In this document: positions 62,797 through 64,000 of the stretch, piece by piece | Layout: every line of letters begins with the position of its first letter | Position numbering within the stretch: position 1 is the stretch's first letter | Assembly: GCA_021793395.1 (NCBI GenBank) | Contig: JAJYSU010000003.1 | Location: 1-64,000, forward strand | Length of the DNA: 64,000 nt | DNA from: Actinomycetes bacterium | GTDB lineage: Bacteria; Actinomycetota; Acidimicrobiia; Acidimicrobiales; RAAP-2 | Direction of reading: 5' to 3' | Translations under genes and position numbers: made by a program | The notes under the pieces: generated by a model | The model's database searches: none | Told to the model about the DNA's origin: nothing | Seen by the model: the letters and a program-made list of their open reading frames with translations, nothing else

Positions 62797-64000
62797 CGGC
62801 TTCGAGTTCTCGACGTTCGCTGGCGGGCCTTCTGGTGGGAACCGTGGCCCTCATTGCGTTACTGACCTGGTGGGGAGGGTGGGCACTGCCCGTCGTCATC
62901 ATTGCGCTTCTGGTAATGATCATGGGTCACGAGTTCGGGCACTTCGCGACGGCTAAGCGTCTGGGCATGAAGGTGACCGACTTCTTCGTGGGTTTCGGTC
63001 CCGTGGTCTGGGCGACCACGCGCGGCGAGACTCGCTACGGTATTCGGGCGCTGCCCCTCGGCGGCTACGTCAAGGTACCGGGCATGAGTTGGCTCGAGAC
63101 GGTCGATCCCGAGACCGAGCCACGCACCTATCGCGCCGCGACGTACCCACGCAAGGTTCTGTTCGCGAGCGCCGGGTCGCTCATGCACGGGGTGATGGCG
63201 CTGCTCTTGGCGTGGGCGTCCCTGTCGCTGGTTGGTCTGCCGTCGGCGAGTCACGTGGGTGTCGCGAGCTTTACGCACTGGGACGGCTACGCCCACAACG
63301 CGGCGCAGGTGGCGGGACTGCGGATCGGTGATCGCTTCGTCTCGGTAGACGGGCATTCGGTCACTAACGCCACGATGCTGGTGAACTTCGTCCACGATCA
63401 CACGGGGGATCGACTCACCATCGTCGTGAGCCGTCACGGGCGTGACGTCACGCTGCACGCAACGCCCGTGGACGGGCGAACGCTGAGGGTGAACGGGGTG
63501 CCCTACGTCCACGCCAGCCATCCCGTGGGGTACCTGGGCGTGGAGTTGGAAGCCCAGGTCGTGCGCTCGTCGTGGTGGGCGGCGGTACCGGCCTCGTTTT
63601 CCCAAGTCGGATCCATGGTGGTGGCCGCGCTCCACGGAATCGTGCACGTCTTCTCACCCGGGGAGTTCGCCAGCCTGTTTCATCAGGTGGCGTCACCGTC
63701 CGCGGCGGTAAGCCCGAGCGCGCAGCTCTCGCGGCCCCAGTCCATCGTGGGCGTCGTGCGCATCGCCGTGCAGAGCTCCGGGGCGGGCGTGGGAACGCTC
63801 CTCGAGATCTTGATGATGATCAATATTTTCGTCGGCGTACTGAACATGCTGCCCATGCTGCCGCTGGACGGTGGTTACGTGGCCGTCGCCACCTACGAGC
63901 GCCTGCGCGGACGGCGTGATCGGCCCTATCACGCCGACCTGAATCGGCTGGCGCCGGTCATCTACGCCTTTGTCGGCGTGCTGCTGGTGCTCTTCGCGTC
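62793..64000 (+). CDS. rseP: RseP-type M50 site-2 protease, 5' part (runs off window)
   Basis: Open from a GTG at 62793, overlapping the dxr stop, to the end of the window with no stop (402 codons). Intramembrane zinc protease: HEFGH at residues 46-50 inside the first helices, then the conserved LPLGGYVKVPGM. A PDZ domain lies around residues 165-225 (AAQVAGLRIGDRFVSVDGH). The third zinc ligand is in LNMLPMLPLDGGYV. Such proteases cleave membrane-bound regulators. Gene order dxr-rseP is widely conserved. Only a short C-terminal piece is missing. Confidence 0.93.
   Translation, partial: MTASSSRRSLAGLLVGTVALIALLTWWGGWALPVVIIALLVMIMGHEFGHFATAKRLGMKVTDFFVGFGPVVWATTRGETRYGIRALPLGGYVKVPGMSWLETVDPETEPRTYRAATYPRKVLFASAGSLMHGVMALLLAWASLSLVGLPSASHVGVASFTHWDGYAHNAAQVAGLRIGDRFVSVDGHSVTNATMLVNFVHDHTGDRLTIVVSRHGRDVTLHATPVDGRTLRVNGVPYVHASHPVGYLGVELEAQVVRSSWWAAVPASFSQVGSMVVAALHGIVHVFSPGEFASLFHQVASPSAAVSPSAQLSRPQSIVGVVRIAVQSSGAGVGTLLEILMMINIFVGVLNMLPMLPLDGGYVAVATYERLRGRRDRPYHADLNRLAPVIYAFVGVLLVLFA

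Overview
The window is one contiguous stretch of a GC-rich chromosome from a high-GC Gram-positive (Actinomycetota) bacterium. GTG starts are very common. Lineage markers are a clpS-DUF2017 pair, a mycothiol-type DinB/maleylpyruvate isomerase-fold protein, a class II DAHP synthase, an mtrA-mtrB-lpqB-like operon, XerC next to rpsB, and long intrinsically disordered tails on RpsB, CdsA and PBP2. The gene set and the small housekeeping operons would fit Acidimicrobiia or a related deep actinobacterial lineage. That placement is an inference; no rRNA gene is present to confirm it.

Layout. 1-7.4 kb: the 3' part of an acyl-CoA synthetase, a NUDIX hydrolase, a heavily decayed methylmalonate-semialdehyde dehydrogenase, ArfB, SurE, an aldose-epimerase/SDR pair, a DUF2236 protein and clpS-DUF2017. 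7.4-12.8 kb: two secreted proteins of unknown function, a DHA2-type MFS exporter preceded by an overlapping 35-codon reading frame, and a gluconokinase. 12.9-17.0 kb: a glucuronate catabolic operon (uxaC, uxuB, manD-type dehydratase) whose last gene has an in-frame amber codon 50 codons before its natural end. 17.1-22.7 kb: FtsH, then a gene-poor stretch bounded by a degenerate partial copy of tRNA-Lys and the intact tRNA-Lys. This stretch holds a diguanylate cyclase and a broken IS3-family transposase and looks like the remnant of a tRNA-integrated island. 22.7-29.1 kb: an aldehyde dehydrogenase, tRNAs for His, Arg and Pro, and a potADBC polyamine ABC transporter operon.

29.2-42.2 kb is core housekeeping: trigger factor, ClpP, ClpX, FolC, Ndk, the mreBCD-mrdA elongation cluster, RNase E/G, L21 and L27. 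HU and a class III aminotransferase sit between rpmA and obg. 44-53.5 kb: obg-proB-proA, then a coupled MoxR ATPase/VWA/histidine-phosphatase trio, class II DAHP synthase, nadD, a small membrane protein and rsfS. 53.5-56.1 kb: a GerMN lipoprotein, a sensor kinase and a response regulator on the minus strand. 56.2-64 kb: xerC, rpsB, tsf, pyrH, frr, cdsA, dxr and the start of an RseP-type site-2 protease that runs off the window.

Two themes run across the window. First, promoters of the form TAnnnT lie exactly six bases before an ATG or GTG start at ten places, which predicts widespread leaderless mRNAs. Second, genes are packed tightly, with many ATGA/GTGA start-stop overlaps and convergent genes whose ends overlap. 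I did not find a CRISPR array, a recognisable defence system, a prophage or a biosynthetic gene cluster.
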